Source: Brachynemurus nebulosus (Eukaryota > Arthropoda > Insecta > Neuroptera > Myrmeleontidae). Taken from it: a DNA stretch of 64,000 nt. The stretch's first letter is position 1. The number at the start of each line of letters is the position of its first letter. Made by a program: the position numbers and the translations under genes. Location of the stretch: positions 28,370,413 to 28,434,412 of the forward strand of contig JAPWDM010000007.1 in assembly GCA_035578155.1 (NCBI GenBank), read 5' to 3'. This document shows positions 61,441-64,000 of this stretch, piece by piece. The notes beneath the pieces are model-generated. The model saw only the letters and a program-made list of their open reading frames with translations, was not told the origin of the DNA and did not search any database.

Positions 61441-63470
61441 TCGCTAATGTTTAGCAAAAGTGTCGACATACGAGAGCCCACAAAAAATATAAAACAATAA
61501 ATAAAACAAAATTAAATAATGTAAAAAACTAAAACAAATCTCAAATATTGATTCCTTATTGGTCTATGCGATGATCCAGCCCTGAAAACACTGATCTAGA
61601 TAAATAACAATAATAACTTTTTAATTGATGATTAACATTTTCTGTTAACAAAACTTCATCGTCACTCTAGTACATTGTACATACAAGTCTATGGATAAAA
61701 ATATATATTAATTGATTATTTTTATCCATACGTATATTTATGGTTAAAAATTTGTAAAATTTACCAAAAAAACTACAAACTTTTATACATGTAGCTGCCT
61801 GTAGCAAGTTTTTAGCTTTAATTTTGATGTATGTAGGCTGCTTCAAGTTGTTGCACGCCAATGCTTGTACCGAATACCGATTGTACATAGACGGAACTGG
61901 TTACGTGTGACGTAAGAATATGTCCTATTCGTACATGAATAATTTACGCAGTTAATAATTATCATTTTTTTCAAAAATACTATGACCTTTTCGACTTAAT
62001 TAAGCACGTTTAAACAATCAAAATTGTTTATTAAATATTTTCACATAGTGCTTAGTGTAAATAAAATTATCAGAAATTGTTTAATCGACATTAGTTAAAT
62101 AACTCTTGCCGATATTATTATGAAAAGTGAATAATAAGAGCATACGGGAGGCATAAGCCCGTCAAGAATTCATACTGGTGAAAAACCATACCGGTGAAAA
62201 ACCATACGCGTAGTCTCATCGGAGACTAATTGGCAATTAAATTTGCGTAATTTTTTGAAGTCTCTTAAATGAGAATAAGAGACTATTTAGAAAATAAAAT
62301 ATATTTTTTATATCATTTAAATTGGTTATGTCAAACAGCAACTCAAATGGTTCCTAGCCGTTCCTAGGGTTCGTAGTTTTGCAAATTCGTCAAGTGTGTT
62401 GGTGGACACACGTTAAATTGAGTTTTCGTCGACTTTCAGCGGGGGGGGTTAACGTACTTAAATTTATTTTTTATTGTTTCATAATTATTATATGATTGTG
62501 CAACATGTTAAGATTGTTGTGTTAAAATTTAAAACTAGCTGAGATATAGAACTTTGAGCGTTTGTTGCTCCGATACGTTTTCGTATCCCTGCCCAGCAGG
62601 TACGTGGCTTTGTGCTCTCGGAAACCCTAAATTCTTTTATTAATCGATGGATCTCTGTAAGTATACTAATGTATACTACAACCAATGATGTAGATATGAA
62701 AAAAATTTTCATATTTTAATATTGGATTGGGAAAATCTACTCGACCCTGGACATGAATGACCAGGTATCCCTGGGAGCTTTTTTTTTATTTTTCATAATT
62801 ATTAATTTTATAATAACAAATAAGTCTATTTTTTCGACGAATTCGATGTTTTCACTTCTGTCACCAAAAATTAAAAATTCGAGAAAAAATTTCCTTTCAG
62901 GTATACCTTAGGAAAACGGTTACCTAACGATATCATACTTTTTTTTTGATTTCGAACAATCAACTCATGAGTTATATTGTTCACCGACAGACAACTTTTT
63001 TTTTAAGCGCCTCCGAAGATTTGCTGCCGTTGGCTTAATTATTTATATTTTATTTTAAAAAATTAAGAAAATTTTGTTCACATGTTGTACTATATTTGTA
63101 TTACCTGTAGCGTGTGAAAAAGTTCTTAAAAATGGGTCTTTTTTATGCTGAATTAACGTTACCCCCCGCCCTTAACTTAAATGTTTTTCACAACTTGCTG
63201 AATTAAAATATCAAAATAGAAGTGTATCCTCATGCTTTTTGTGTTTCTATGGGAATTAGGCACGTGGTCAAGTCACTATCGGTAACTTTTTTCGAGTTTT
63301 CGAATCCATTGTTGAAAAAGTGTAAAGAAGAGTCACTTAATATTTCGTAAACAAAGTTTCAAGCTGAAAAATGGCTAGGGGGACTCAATTTCATTCTAAA
63401 GTACCTTTTCAATGATATTTTCACACGATAGGTAGGGTTTGTGATAAATTAAAAATCACAAAGCGATTGA
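61441..63470. other. Mostly unannotated; zinc-finger linker fragment inside
   Basis: AT-rich. At 62165-62191 the plus strand reads RIHTGEKPY, the C2H2 zinc-finger linker, followed by an out-of-frame second copy of ACCGGTGAAAAACCATAC. No zinc-coordinating Cys or His pairs were found nearby, so only a scrap remains. Confidence 0.4.
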
Positions 63471-63481
63471 AAAAATTATCC

Positions 63482-63553
63482 AGATCGGCCGGGAATCGAA
63501 TCCAGGATCTCCTGGTAACTAGCCAGGCGTGCTAACCTCTACACCAACGATCC
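63482..63553 (-). tRNA. tRNA-Thr(AGT)-like gene
   Basis: Read on the minus strand, 72 nt fold as a cloverleaf: acceptor GGATCGT/CCGATCT (one mismatch, one G-T), A-box TGGTGTAGAGG, anticodon arm CCTGG-CTAGTTA-CCAGG with anticodon AGT, variable AGATC, T-loop TTCGATT. CAGGAGATCCTGG matches typical animal tRNA-Thr. A T6 Pol III stop follows at 63475-63470. The T-stem has an A-C pair and the B-box one deviation, so it could be a diverged copy or SINE head. Confidence 0.6.
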
Positions 63554-64000
63554 TATGCTCGGCAAGCGGCCGAGCCGGAGTGTCTCACAGGCACTCGATA
63601 ATGTTTGAAATTAAAAAAGGGTATGTGATGTTTTATTTCTTCACGTATTTTCGAAAAACCGTTGAATTTTTGCGGGATATTTTCTAGTGTTACATTTTTT
63701 TCGATTGAATTCGTGAAAATTTGGTTGTTTATACTTCCGAAAGTTGTCGGCACAACTCACCCCAACCAATTTTTGTTGAGTTTGTGTTTTTTTTTCCAAA
63801 ATTTTTGAAAACTATCATTAAAAAATTACGAGGAATGGCATGCGTGCACAAAATTTGATCTTTCTAGGTCTTAAGATGTGGAAATTTTGAGGGTAACTGT
63901 TTTTTGTTGCAGTTCTTTTTTGATGACATGGTCTTGGCGAGCAATAAACCACTAACGCCAATAAATTGACTTGTTTCCGTTTTTTAATTTCAATTTTTAC

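Overview
The window is AT-rich arthropod, very probably insect, nuclear DNA. The evidence is GT-AG introns with very short ancestral sizes, a type II phosphatidylinositol phosphate kinase, a facilitated trehalose/sugar transporter-like gene, and a dense load of small DNA transposons (MITEs). The insect order cannot be fixed from sequence alone.

Only two protein genes are secure, and they converge. At the left edge, plus strand, lie the last seven exons of a phosphatidylinositol 5-phosphate 4-kinase (PIP4K) gene, whose first ~60 codons are off the window. The minus strand carries a 12-helix sugar transporter of the Tret1-like MFS family in at least three coding exons (27071 down to 13560), with introns of 1.6 and 10.2 kb. 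A possible 5' exon/promoter for it sits near 56.2-56.7 kb, which is unproven. A tRNA-Thr(AGT)-like gene with a Pol III T-run is near the right end. Weaker coding signals are a LINE reverse-transcriptase remnant (7.9-8.2 kb), an exon-like stretch at 7.2 kb, a frameshifted membrane-protein-like remnant at 24.1-24.4 kb and a zinc-finger linker fragment at 62.2 kb.

The rest is mostly interspersed repeats. At least fifteen families can be delimited by terminal inverted repeats (TIRs) and target-site duplications (TSDs): a piggyBac-like TTAA family with six copies, two further TTAA families, several hAT-type elements with 8-bp TSDs, a MULE-like foldback with a 9-bp TSD, several TA-flanked families, and long foldbacks nested in each other. 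One hAT element encodes a recognisable solo hAT dimerisation domain and sits in one half of a tandem duplication whose other half preserves the empty site. Another hAT-like element encloses an inverted array of seven units with exact 103-bp spacing, each built around a heat-shock-element-like core. At least eight copies of one unclassified repeat share an internal position at which (TA)n microsatellites have grown.

The two genes do not form a pathway: one acts in phosphoinositide signalling, the other in sugar transport. The transposons account for most intron length in both. Removing the delimited elements from the last PIP4K intron returns it to ~74 bp, the size of its element-free introns.
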